A DNA stretch of 18,599 nucleotides from an uncultured bacterium (GTDB lineage: Bacteria; Patescibacteriota; Minisyncoccia; Phycocordibacterales; CAIZLB01), in the NCBI GenBank assembly GCA_937873535.1, contig CALMYA010000045.1, positions 1-18,599 on the forward strand, given 5' to 3'. The first letter of the stretch is position 1; each line of letters begins with the position of its first letter. The translations under genes were made by a program, and so were the position numbers. The notes below the pieces were generated by a model that worked only from the letters and a program-made list of their open reading frames with translations, searched no databases and was not told where the DNA came from. Of the stretch, positions 1 to 6,290 are shown piece after piece.

Positions 1-354
1 TGCGCCAATTTCGTCTTTCTTTATGAATTCAGGGTTCGTTGCCGATATGTGCATAGCAATATCGTATGCGAGCGTCTTAAATTCAACATTTTTTGAAACG
101 AAGTCGGTTTCTGAGACAAGTTCTACCATTGCGCCTATGGTGCCATTTGAATGGATATAGGCTGAAACTACACCTGCGCCGAATTCTCTGTCGCCTTTCT
201 TGGCCGCTATTTCAGCGCCTTTCTTCCGAAGAAGGATGAGGGCTTTTTCTTCGTCGCCTGCCGCCTCTTCAAGGGCTTTCTTGCACTGCATGACGGAAAT
301 GCCCGTCTTGTCGCGAAGTGCCTTGATTTGATCCATGCTGATTTCTGTAGCCAT
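1..354 (-). CDS. tsf: Elongation factor Ts (N-terminal part, cut by window edge)
   Basis: EF-Ts is the guanine-nucleotide exchange factor that recharges EF-Tu with GTP in the cytoplasm. The visible 118 residues begin MATEISMDQIKALRDKTG and contain the N-terminal UBA-like helical domain (about residues 5-45; ISVMQCKKAL matches the family TGAGMMDCKKAL-type segment). They also contain the diagnostic EF-Tu-contacting motif ETDFVSKN at about residue 80. The rest, including the dimerisation/core domains, lies beyond position 1. The gene follows rpsB on the same strand, the usual bacterial rpsB-tsf order. It has its own candidate promoter with an extended -10 (TGATATAAT) in the 122-nt spacer. No Shine-Dalgarno sequence is visible before the ATG. 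Identification is firm; only completeness is limited by the window edge. Confidence 0.96.
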   Translation of the reverse strand, partial: MATEISMDQIKALRDKTGISVMQCKKALEEAAGDEEKALILLRKKGAEIAAKKGDREFGAGVVSAYIHSNGTIGAMVELVSETDFVSKNVEFKTLAYDIAMHISATNPEFIKKDEIGA

Positions 355-376
355 AATACTGTTCGGGATAGAGTTA

Positions 377-385
377 ATTATATCA
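377..385 (-). promoter_or_regulatory. Extended -10 promoter of tsf
   Basis: On the minus strand TGATATAAT is a perfect -10 hexamer with the TGn extension. No good -35 is seen 17 nt upstream, which is tolerated for extended -10 promoters. The -10 ends 22 nt before the tsf ATG, so the leader would be about 15 nt, longer than for most other genes here. Confidence 0.5.
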
Positions 386-431
386 AACTATTGGTAATCT
401 TTCAGGCCCTTTAAGGTGTCGTGTGGATAAG

Positions 432-457
432 AAAACGGCCTATACTAAGGCTATTTT
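432..457 (-). terminator. Weak candidate terminator after rpsB
   Basis: In the minus direction AAAA-TA-GCCT-TAGTAT-AGGC-CG-TTTT can fold into a hairpin with a 4-bp GC core, one mismatch and an A/T-rich base ending in T's. It sits 20 nt after the rpsB stop and before the tsf promoter. The stem is short and imperfect, so partial read-through into tsf is likely. Confidence 0.3.
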
Positions 458-476
458 CTATCGACACTATTTACTT

Positions 477-1199
477 TTACTCCTTTTTAGGCTCGCCGAC
501 GAGCTTTTTGCCTTCTGCGTAAGCATCGGCAATTTTATCGGTGAAGTAGGAAACGCTGGCCATTGCTGAGTCGTTCGCAATAATAGGATATGTGAGCACT
601 GAAACGTCGCAGTCGGAACCTGCAAGAGCGATAACAGGAACCTTACGCTCGTGCGCTTCAGCTACTACGATGTGCTCTTTCTTAGGGTCGACAACAAAGA
701 TAGCGCCAGGCAATGTTGACATACCTGTGATGCCGCCGAAGAGGCCGTTCAAGCGTTCTATTTCGCGGTCTATCATAAGACGCTCTTTCTTTGTGTACAT
801 ATTAAGTTCGCCTTTTTCGCGCTTTGATGAAAGGTCGAGAAGCTTCTCAACTCGTTTTCGAATATTATCAAAATTTGTAAGAGTGCCGCCAATCCATCGG
901 CCTGGCACGTTTGGCTGGCCCATTCGCTCTGCAGCTTCTTTTACAGCCTGTCGAGCCTCGCTTTTGCTACCTACAAATACTACCTGCTTGCCTGTTGAGG
1001 CAACCTTTTTAACGAATTCTACAGCCTTTTCAAGCTGAGCTTCTGTTTTTTCGAGGTCGAAGATTTCTACCTTGTTTTTTGTACCGAAAATAAAGGGTTT
1101 TACCGTAGGGTGACGGCGTGATTTGACGAAACCATAGTGGGCGCCAACATTATACATGGCGTCCAGAACGGGGTTTTTAGTATCTGTTTTTGCTGACAT
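477..1199 (-). CDS. rpsB: 30S ribosomal protein uS2
   Basis: Structural protein of the small ribosomal subunit, needed to recruit bS1 where present and for 30S assembly. The start MSAKTDTKNPVLDAMYNVGAHYGF was chosen because S2 proteins begin a few residues before the (G/A)(V/A)H(F/Y)G motif. Upstream in-frame codons to 1298 would add 33 residues unlike the family and would run into the preceding terminator. Family landmarks are RRHPTVKPFIFG, GKQVVFVGSKSEA, RWIGGTLTNF, PGAIFVVD and the C-terminal YPIIANDSAMASV (compare YPIPGNDDAIRS). Length is 240 aa, normal to slightly short. The preceding minus-strand sequence has no Shine-Dalgarno motif. A -10 element ends 10 nt before the ATG, so the mRNA may be leaderless. 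tsf follows 122 nt downstream. Confidence 0.97.
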   Translation of the reverse strand: MSAKTDTKNPVLDAMYNVGAHYGFVKSRRHPTVKPFIFGTKNKVEIFDLEKTEAQLEKAVEFVKKVASTGKQVVFVGSKSEARQAVKEAAERMGQPNVPGRWIGGTLTNFDNIRKRVEKLLDLSSKREKGELNMYTKKERLMIDREIERLNGLFGGITGMSTLPGAIFVVDPKKEHIVVAEAHERKVPVIALAGSDCDVSVLTYPIIANDSAMASVSYFTDKIADAYAEGKKLVGEPKKE

Positions 1200-1209
1200 A
1201 AGTAGGAGG

Positions 1210-1238
1210 AGTTTAGCATATGGGCTAATCATTGGCAA
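1210..1238 (-). promoter_or_regulatory. Promoter of rpsB, leaderless spacing
   Basis: Minus strand TTGCCA, 17-nt spacer, TAAACT. The -10 ends 10 nt before the rpsB ATG, so transcription would start within a few bases of the initiation codon. The position between the 1281-1318 terminator and the gene supports it. Confidence 0.5.
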
Positions 1239-1280
1239 CCATAAGTATCCTATCTCCCCTAACCCATCTATATGAAAGTT

Positions 1281-1318
1281 AAAAACCGCATCCTCCACTA
1301 GGGTAAGATGCGGTTTTT
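1281..1318. terminator. Bidirectional-type intrinsic terminator
   Basis: AAAAACCGCATC and GATGCGGTTTTT form a perfect 12-bp stem around a 14-nt loop. The outer A/T pairs give a U-run in either direction. On the minus strand it follows the methyltransferase gene (stop at 1379) and precedes the rpsB promoter, so it most likely ends the methyltransferase transcript. Confidence 0.85.
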
Positions 1319-1378
1319 GAAAGTTTTAAGAGCTTTTGCTCACGGCCAACTTCCGCCGAGTGGGGATACCACCATGTT

Positions 1379-2299
1379 CTACAAGAACTTGCGAAAAACA
1401 CCGATCCAGTGGAAATCCCGGATGACGGGGATGTCGATGCCAAGGTTCTCTTCGAACTCAGGCGTCGCCCACTGACCGAAGCGTTTCTTCCATCCCGACG
1501 GAGTGTCGTAGGTGCCCGGCACGGGCACGTTAGCTCCGGGGTGTAAGATGCGATTGTAGAAGTAATCGTTGATGAAGGTGCGTTCGAAGTCCATCTCAAG
1601 CTCGTGCTTGCTGTTGCCAACAGGCACAGTTTCGATGACCACGAAGCGCCCTCCCGGTTTGAGCACGCGACGAATTTCCGCTTCGGCCTTCTGGTTCTGG
1701 GCTTCATGGTGCAAAACGTTGGTTGCCAGCACCACGTCGAATTGTCCGTCATTGAATGGGGTCCGATAGCCGTCGAAGGTTTTGAATGGAATCTCCACAC
1801 CTTGATGGCGATAGTCACGGACGTCGACGCCTGTGACCGAGATGCCTTGCTTGCTGATTTTTTCAGCCACTTGGCCGTCGCCGGTGCCGAAGTCAAGCAT
1901 AGTCAATTGACCAACTTTCATATCGGCTCCTTCGCTCAGAATCCACGGGGAAACTTGCTCAGTGATGATGTCTGCACGCCTCGAGAGACATGTCTCAATC
2001 TTGTCTTTGTGCTCGACGAAGGTGCGATTCCATTTGTGCTCGAGCTCCTCAAGTTTTTTCTCCCGCTCAACAGTCCCCATGAATTGCAGGGGCCAGTTGT
2101 TGTATTGCAGGGGATGAAACCCAAGTGCTTTGATGATTTCGAGCAGGTCTTCGAAGACGGTGTTGGAGATTTCACGAGTGCGGAAGCCTGCCTTGAGGCG
2201 GGCCAGCATCTTCTTCGAAGTTGAGCTCGGGACGTGCCGATTAAGGCTGAGGTCTGCACTGGTGAAACCTGCAGCGTTCTGTGTGCTTTTAGTTGTCAT
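1379..2299 (-). CDS. Class I SAM-dependent methyltransferase, substrate unknown
   Basis: A Rossmann-fold methyltransferase of the Methyltransf_11/25 type. In the 306-residue form, motif I is LDFGTGDG (about 135-142), the acidic end of strand 2 is VTGVDV (about 155-160), the motif IV region is FDVVLATNVLHHE (about 187-199), followed by LKPGGRFVVIE (about 213-223). About 130 N-terminal residues before motif I are helical and charged and may bind substrate. There is no NPPY motif, so it is not PrmC/HemK or an N6-adenine/N5-glutamine methyltransferase, although prmC often follows prfA. The ATG at 2299 was chosen; a TTG at 2353 would add 18 residues and lies only about 12 nt from a candidate -10. 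Parts of the gene look somewhat more GC-rich than its neighbours, a weak hint of transfer. It is a single-gene unit with its own promoter and terminator. Confidence 0.85.
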   Translation of the reverse strand: MTTKSTQNAAGFTSADLSLNRHVPSSTSKKMLARLKAGFRTREISNTVFEDLLEIIKALGFHPLQYNNWPLQFMGTVEREKKLEELEHKWNRTFVEHKDKIETCLSRRADIITEQVSPWILSEGADMKVGQLTMLDFGTGDGQVAEKISKQGISVTGVDVRDYRHQGVEIPFKTFDGYRTPFNDGQFDVVLATNVLHHEAQNQKAEAEIRRVLKPGGRFVVIETVPVGNSKHELEMDFERTFINDYFYNRILHPGANVPVPGTYDTPSGWKKRFGQWATPEFEENLGIDIPVIRDFHWIGVFRKFL

Positions 2300-2365
2300 G
2301 GAACGTATTGTTTTTTGGGCTTGGGGTTGTCTGGTTTTCGGAAATACTAACAAAATTCAAATAAA

Positions 2366-2394
2366 CTAATAACATACTGCTTATATATTGTCAA
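2366..2394 (-). promoter_or_regulatory. Promoter of the methyltransferase gene
   Basis: Minus strand consensus TTGACA (2394-2389), 17-nt spacer, TATTAG (2371-2366). The start of transcription would be near 2359. That gives a leader of about 60 nt for the ATG at 2299, or an almost leaderless message for the TTG at 2353. Confidence 0.5.
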
Positions 2395-2484
2395 ATATTT
2401 CGTAAGGCACTCTCAAGCTCTAACCACCGCATATACTTACCGTGTACATACACACGTTAATGAGGTTGAGGGTGCTATATTAAA

Positions 2485-3480
2485 TTACTCTTCGTCACTC
2501 ACAGCGGCACTTCCTATATTCCCTCCCTCCTCGGCTTTCAAAATGGCTTCCATTATAGGGTCGATATTGCCTTGCATGATGCCGTCTTTGCCTTCTATGT
2601 TGTGCCACGACTCTTTAATGCGGTGGTCGGTAACGCGGTCTTGCAAGAAGTTGTATGTGCGAATTTTTTCAGAACGGTCACCGGTTCCAATTTGGTCTTT
2701 ACGGTCTTTGGCGAACTTTTTAGCGTCTTCCTCATCTTTTAATTGTTCAAGCTTTGCAAGCAAAATACGCATAGCCTGTTCGCGGTTCTTTAGCTGGCTT
2801 CGCTCAGATGTGCAGCGCACATCTACACCAGTTGGCTTGTGAATAAGGCGCACGGCAGTTTCTACCTTGTTTACGTTCTGGCCACCGGCACCACCTGAAC
2901 GCGAGAGCTCCATTTCAATTTCGGCTGGGTTTACTTCAAATGTAACTTTTTTACGAAGTGGTAAAATTGCCACAGACGCTGTGGATGTGTGTATTCGGCC
3001 CGACTTCTCTGTATCAGGAACGCGCTGAACTCGATGCACACCCATTTCGTGCCGCATGTATTTATATACCTCTTTACCGCGGAATTCGTATGTTGCCTGT
3101 TTGAACCCGCCAAGAGAACTTTCAGATGAGTCGACAAGGCGTGATGTCCACCCTTTTCGTATTGCATACTTTTGATACATATCGGCCAATTGCTGAGCAA
3201 ACAATGCAGCCTCTTCGCCGCCGGCGCCTGCGCGTACTTCAAGAATCATTTCTGACGGAAACTCATCAGCCGCGTCATCTTCTTTCATAATAGCTGCTAC
3301 CTTCTCTTCAATTCCTTTTATTTGAGCATCGAGTGTTGCCAATTCTTCTTTAGCCATTTCGGCCATACTGGCATCTGCCGCCATCACTTCAACCTCGGCT
3401 TTTTGTTTCAAAAGGCGCTCGTATTCATACGCAAAAAAGCTAGTCTTATGGTTTTGTTTTAGTTCGTCGAGATTTTCCAT
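2485..3480 (-). CDS. prfA: Peptide chain release factor 1
   Basis: Recognises UAA/UAG stop codons on the ribosome and triggers peptidyl-tRNA hydrolysis. The catalytic GGQ is at 199-201 within [17 protein letters not shown]. The codon-recognition loop lies in [15 protein letters not shown], with the tripeptide P155-D156-T157 in place of the usual P-A/V-T. The C-terminal [14 protein letters not shown] and RVTDHR are typical of RF1 and not RF2. At 331 residues it is shorter than E. coli RF1 (about 360), mainly in the N-terminal helical domain. rpmE lies upstream on the same strand, a common pairing, but a strong terminator separates them. No PrmC is in view to methylate the GGQ glutamine. There is no Shine-Dalgarno sequence before the ATG. 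Confidence 0.96.
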   Translation of the reverse strand: MENLDELKQNHKTSFFAYEYERLLKQKAEVEVMAADASMAEMAKEELATLDAQIKGIEEKVAAIMKEDDAADEFPSEMILEVRAGAGGEEAALFAQQLADMYQKYAIRKGWTSRLVDSSESSLGGFKQATYEFRGKEVYKYMRHEMGVHRVQRVPDTEKSGRIHTSTASVAILPLRKKVTFEVNPAEIEMELSRSGGAGGQNVNKVETAVRLIHKPTGVDVRCTSERSQLKNREQAMRILLAKLEQLKDEEDAKKFAKDRKDQIGTGDRSEKIRTYNFLQDRVTDHRIKESWHNIEGKDGIMQGNIDPIMEAILKAEEGGNIGSAAVSDEE

Positions 3481-3519
3481 GTTATTGGTATATATTTTTG
3501 CCTGAATCGCGTCTTCATT

Positions 3520-3528
3520 ATTCTATCA
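3520..3528 (-). promoter_or_regulatory. Candidate extended -10 promoter of prfA
   Basis: Minus strand TGATAGAAT, an extended -10, lies between the rpmE terminator and prfA and would give a leader of about 32 nt. A second possibility is TATATA ending 8 nt before the ATG, which would make the message leaderless. The two cannot be told apart from sequence. Confidence 0.35.
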
Positions 3529-3538
3529 AACTCTCAAA

Positions 3539-3572
3539 AGAAAAAGCCACGAATTGAATCGTGGCTTTTTCT
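3539..3572. terminator. Strong bidirectional intrinsic terminator after rpmE
   Basis: AGAAAAAGCCACGA and TCGTGGCTTTTTCT form a perfect 14-bp stem with a 6-nt loop (ATTGAA) and U-runs in both directions. It begins 10 nt after the rpmE stop and separates rpmE from prfA. Confidence 0.93.
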
Positions 3573-3581
3573 TGTGCGTCG

Positions 3582-3815
3582 TTATTTTGAAGACTTCTTT
3601 TCTTTCTTTGGAGCGGCACCAGCTGCGCGGGCCTTGAACTTTTCTACTCGGCCGGCTGTGTCGAGAACCTTTTCAGCGCCCGTATAGAACGGATGGCAAC
3701 GTGAGCAAATTTCGACGTTGACCTTTTCTTTAGTTGAACCCATGGTAAAAACGGCTCCGCAGGCGCAGGTAAAGGCTGCATTTGGAAAATATGGTGGGTG
3801 AATGTCTGCTTTCAT
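3582..3815 (-). CDS. rpmE: 50S ribosomal protein bL31, zinc-binding type
   Basis: Component of the large ribosomal subunit that bridges to the 30S head. The start [15 protein letters not shown] matches the family MKxDIHPxY opening; upstream codons to 3845 add ten residues unlike the family and overlap the promoter. The four zinc ligands are present: C17-x-C19 and C37-x-x-C40 ([10 protein letters not shown]), so it is the C+ form. GRVEKF matches the conserved GRVxRF near the end. Length is 77 aa with a Lys-rich tail (KKEKKSSK). It has a strong promoter whose -10 ends 9 nt before the ATG (leaderless spacing, no Shine-Dalgarno) and its own terminator. Confidence 0.97.
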   Translation of the reverse strand: MKADIHPPYFPNAAFTCACGAVFTMGSTKEKVNVEICSRCHPFYTGAEKVLDTAGRVEKFKARAAGAAPKKEKKSSK

Positions 3816-3824
3816 ATAAAGGGT

Positions 3825-3853
3825 ACTATATCGCATGACCCGCAAAAAGGCAA
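3825..3853 (-). promoter_or_regulatory. Promoter of rpmE, leaderless spacing
   Basis: Minus strand TTGCCT (3853-3848), 17-nt spacer, TATAGT (3830-3825). The gap from the -10 to the ATG is 9 nt. The start of the element, TTGCCTTTTTGCGG, is nearly identical to the sequence at the rplY promoter. Confidence 0.65.
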
Positions 3854-3874
3854 ATCAAAAATAGAGGTCATACG

Positions 3875-3987
3875 AGCAAATTAGCCCTTGGGTTTTGTGG
3901 AGACTTGCGAGGGCGACTGGCCCGAGCACGAGGAATTTTCTAGCAAGAAAATATCCGTGCTCCACAAAACCCAAGGGCTAATTTGCT
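3875..3987 (-). repeat. Palindromic element, copy A (28-bp arms, 57-nt core)
   Basis: Two perfect 28-nt inverted arms (3875-3902 and 3960-3987) enclose a 57-nt core. Read on the minus strand, the gene-proximal arm starts 7 nt before the TAG stop of the transglycosylase gene and ends in GGAG. The core is CACGGATATTTT, an 8-nt loop region, AAAATTCCTCGTGCTCG, an 11-nt variable hairpin GGCCAGTCGCC, and CTCGCAAGT. The distal arm then begins CTCC and is the exact reverse complement of the gene end. Three core blocks (12, 17 and 9 nt) are identical in copy B, whereas the arms share only the terminal GGAG/CTCC. The core can itself fold (CACG...CGTG with an inner ATTTTC/GAAAAT stem). It could act as a terminator, but no U-run follows. 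I do not recognise the family. Confidence 0.9.
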
Positions 3988-5366
3988 TGGATGATATCTA
4001 TGTTTGCTTGAATTGCCTGCACCCTTGTCATAACACTTCGCCCGTAAGCGCATGTTGAACCGCCGCTGCCATAGTACTTGCAGGCAGCCTTTATTTCGCC
4101 CGTATAGCTTCCGCCGGCGGCACCAAGGTCGCCAAGATACATGGCTGAGGCCATAAAGGCATCAAGAGGTCTCCATGGGTCGGCAGTAGTTACATCAAGC
4201 GCAGCAGACAAGCGGCTCTTAAACAAAGCCCACGTTGAAGGGATGAATTGAGCCGGACCCATAGCACCGCCGTACCCCACTTCGAGTGGGCACGACACTA
4301 CAGTTTTGTACGGATCACGACCAAGCGCACCAGTAATTTCCAAAAATGGCTGCACATCGCGTGTAGGCTTCATTACCTTCAAAACTGACGCGCCTGTGCT
4401 CTTTCTTGTGCCGTTTCCTGTTGCTGGGTCGGCCAAATAACATTGCCCCACATTGGCGCCTAAGTTACTTTCTTGCTGAATAATGGCCAGGAGGAAGGCT
4501 GGATCAACTCCGGTTTTGCCGGCAACAATTTTAGCCAAGGCAACCGCATCGCCGAATTTTATGGCCGCGGTGTCGCGAAGCTGGAACAGCTGGTTTCTTA
4601 TTTTTGCTGCCTCAGCCTGTTTGTTGGCAATAATAGTCTGGTACCCTTTCTGCTCATTTTTATTGGCATTCAGCAGCCTCTGCTTTTCAGCTTCAGACTG
4701 CTTTATAAGGGCCTGCTCTTTTTGAACATTTACCTTGGTGTCTATCTCCTGATCGCGTTTATCATCGAGCTGCTCTTTAGCTGTTTCGTTTTCTTGCTTA
4801 GCTTCCTTAATGTCATCAAGGTGGAATTTCATCGACTGCTTAATTGAAGTGTAAGAGTCGAGGTCTATGAAAAATTCAGAAAGGTCTTTCGAACTAAGTA
4901 ATGCTTCTGCCAAGCTATAGTTGTCAATTTCGCGCGTGCGCTGAATTATTTGCGCCAAAGACTCTTTGCTTTTATCGATACGTCCGCTGAGCGCTGTAAT
5001 AGTATTGCTCTTTACGTTAATGTCTTTACCCAAGTTTTTTATAGAAATTTCATGCGCCTGTATTTTAAGCTGCGCCTGTTTTATTTTGGCATTCAAAATG
5101 GCGATATCACGGGAAATTGAAGACCCTTCTTGCTTCTTCTGGTCTAAAATAGCCTGCTGATTAGCAATTTCTTGCTCTATTTGTTGAAGTTGGGCCCGAA
5201 GCGCCGCCTGCTGTTCAGGGGTAAGGTCTTGAGCATTTGCTACATTTACCGAAGAAAGCGCAAAGCTACAGCAGGCTACAAAAATAAAGCCTGCTGTCAG
5301 AATCTTATATATATTTTTTGACAAAAAAAGGCGCGAAGTAGGCATAGGCGCCTGCAGTGATGACAT
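3978..5366 (-). CDS. Secreted coiled-coil lytic murein transglycosylase
   Basis: Predicted cell-wall enzyme that cleaves peptidoglycan glycan strands outside the membrane. Using the ATG at 5366 (462 aa), a signal peptide spans about residues 16-45 (hydrophobic ILTAGFIFVACCSF, cleavage after ANA). A long coiled coil follows (about 48-261, rich in Q/E/K/A, resembling PcsB/CwlO/EnvC N-domains), then a C-terminal SLT-type domain. In that domain IIQQESNLG supplies the probable catalytic glutamate (E299) and GYGGAMGPAQFIPSTW is the signature loop. Four cysteines in the domain could form disulfides. The open frame runs up to 5453, but that extension covers an arm of repeat copy B and the promoter, so it is excluded. 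The last two codons and the TAG stop lie inside the arm of repeat copy A. Confidence 0.9.
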   Translation of the reverse strand: MSSLQAPMPTSRLFLSKNIYKILTAGFIFVACCSFALSSVNVANAQDLTPEQQAALRAQLQQIEQEIANQQAILDQKKQEGSSISRDIAILNAKIKQAQLKIQAHEISIKNLGKDINVKSNTITALSGRIDKSKESLAQIIQRTREIDNYSLAEALLSSKDLSEFFIDLDSYTSIKQSMKFHLDDIKEAKQENETAKEQLDDKRDQEIDTKVNVQKEQALIKQSEAEKQRLLNANKNEQKGYQTIIANKQAEAAKIRNQLFQLRDTAAIKFGDAVALAKIVAGKTGVDPAFLLAIIQQESNLGANVGQCYLADPATGNGTRKSTGASVLKVMKPTRDVQPFLEITGALGRDPYKTVVSCPLEVGYGGAMGPAQFIPSTWALFKSRLSAALDVTTADPWRPLDAFMASAMYLGDLGAAGGSYTGEIKAACKYYGSGGSTCAYGRSVMTRVQAIQANIDIIQAN

Positions 5367-5373
5367 AGAATCT

Positions 5374-5379
5374 ATTATA
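5374..5379 (-). promoter_or_regulatory. -10 element of the transglycosylase gene
   Basis: A perfect TATAAT on the minus strand ends 7 nt before the ATG at 5366, again a leaderless arrangement. The -35 region (near TTTTTC) is poor. The position supports the start chosen. Confidence 0.5.
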
Positions 5380-5440
5380 AACGATTTTCGGCGATAGAAA
5401 AAGGGATGAAGGTGCGGATGCGAAGTGACACCGGGAGAGA

Positions 5441-5552
5441 AATAACAAAACAACCTTCACACTTAGGGAGACTTGCGAGTTGCAACGAGCACGAGGAATT
5501 TTTCAGTAGAAAAATATCCGTGCTCCCTAAGTGTGAAGGTTGTTTTGTTATT
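5441..5552 (-). repeat. Palindromic element, copy B (30-bp arms, 52-nt core)
   Basis: Perfect 30-nt inverted arms (5441-5470 and 5523-5552) surround a 52-nt core. On the minus strand the gene-proximal arm starts 2 nt before the TAA stop of rplY and ends in GGAG. The core reads CACGGATATTTT, 8 variable nt, AAAATTCCTCGTGCTCG, TTGCAA, CTCGCAAGT, followed by CTCC and the reverse complement of the rplY end. The three constant blocks match copy A exactly; the arms are otherwise unrelated. The distal arm runs into T-rich sequence (TTGTTTTGTTATTTCTC), so this copy could double as an rplY terminator. It lies in the same orientation as copy A, at the upstream side of the transglycosylase gene. Confidence 0.9.
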
Positions 5553-6213
5553 CTTTAGCCGGAACTTCAGTATCCGCACCTTCTGCCCCCTCTTCATCTT
5601 TCTTACCCTTCTGATCTGAAACGCCAATAGCTTCCATATCGATAGTTGTGACCGCATCTTCTTCTTTCTCTTCTTTAGGAGCTGAAACTAGAGCAACAAC
5701 CTCTTCGGCATCTGCTTTAGCAGTAACACCTTCTGGGAGTTTAATGTCTTGAACCTTAATTTGGGCTGCGAAGTCTACAAGAGAAGAAATGTCGACTTCA
5801 ATTGAGTGAGGAAGGTCTTTAGGAAGAGCCTCAATTTCAATTTCGTGCATTACCTTAATAAGGATACCGCCGAGATTCTTAACAGCGAGAGATTCGCCTG
5901 TAAATTCGAGGGGTACGGCAACTTCTACCTTCTTACCCTTTTCAATTACGTAAAAGTCGACATGCTTAACCTTGTCGGAAACAGGGTCGAGGGCAACATC
6001 GTGAATAAGGGTGTCATGGTCTTCATCGGCACCTGTAAGAGTGACAATAGTAGACTCACCGGCAGACCTCCAGGCCTTCATAAACTCTACTTCTTTAATA
6101 GAAATAGGTGTAGATTCTGCTTTTGGACCGTAAAAAACGCCAGGTATTAAACCCTTAGCTCGTACGCTTGCGGCGCTGTTTTTAGGCCGCGTTTCAATGG
6201 CTAATTTCAACAT
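5548..6213 (-). CDS. rplY: 50S ribosomal protein bL25, CTC form
   Basis: Binds 5S rRNA in the large subunit; long CTC-type proteins carry an extra C-terminal beta domain. The 221-residue product opens MLKLAIETRPKNSAASVRAKG with the family RxxxGKxxxxxLRxxGxIPGVxYG pattern (GLIPGVFYGP). VKHVDFYVIEKGKKVEVAVPLEF is the typical junction into the second domain (about 95-185). The tail (about 186-221) is acidic and low in complexity. The start is supported by a near-perfect promoter whose TATAAT ends 9 nt before the ATG, with no Shine-Dalgarno. The stop codon and next bases form one arm of palindromic element copy B, so the end of this message can be locked into a 30-bp hairpin. Confidence 0.95.
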   Translation of the reverse strand: MLKLAIETRPKNSAASVRAKGLIPGVFYGPKAESTPISIKEVEFMKAWRSAGESTIVTLTGADEDHDTLIHDVALDPVSDKVKHVDFYVIEKGKKVEVAVPLEFTGESLAVKNLGGILIKVMHEIEIEALPKDLPHSIEVDISSLVDFAAQIKVQDIKLPEGVTAKADAEEVVALVSAPKEEKEEDAVTTIDMEAIGVSDQKGKKDEEGAEGADTEVPAKE

Positions 6214-6222
6214 AGTTCCCTG

Positions 6223-6250
6223 ATTATATAGATATCCGCAAAAAAGGCAA
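6223..6250 (-). promoter_or_regulatory. Promoter of rplY, leaderless spacing
   Basis: Minus strand TTGCCT (6250-6245), 16-nt spacer, perfect TATAAT (6228-6223), 9 nt to the ATG. It shares the TTGCCTTTTTTGCGG stretch with the rpmE promoter. Confidence 0.75.
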
Positions 6251-6290
6251 CCTTATACACCTTATACCCATTAAGGCTGACGCACATTGC

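Noticed and set aside
1604..2224. 206-residue open frame on the plus strand opposite the methyltransferase
   Set aside because: The minus-strand frame carries clear methyltransferase motifs; the plus frame shows no recognisable domain and is a shadow of the GC-richer coding sequence.
2425..2460. Short palindrome CGTGT...ACACG between prfA and the methyltransferase
   Set aside because: Only a 5-bp stem with no T-run; too weak to call a terminator or operator. The rest of this 185-nt gap shows only the methyltransferase promoter.
3875..5552. Inverted arms as a sequencing or assembly artefact (SMRTbell adapter fold-back or amplification chimera)
   Set aside because: The core is not a known adapter sequence, the arms stop after 28-30 bp instead of continuing, and two copies share a structured core. 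A read-level check is still worthwhile.
3875..5552. Integron attC sites, CRISPR repeats or simple intrinsic terminators
   Set aside because: No integron R-box GTTRRRY/RYYYAAC pairs, no regular repeat-spacer arrangement, and copy A lacks a U-run after the stem, although terminator activity remains possible as a side effect.
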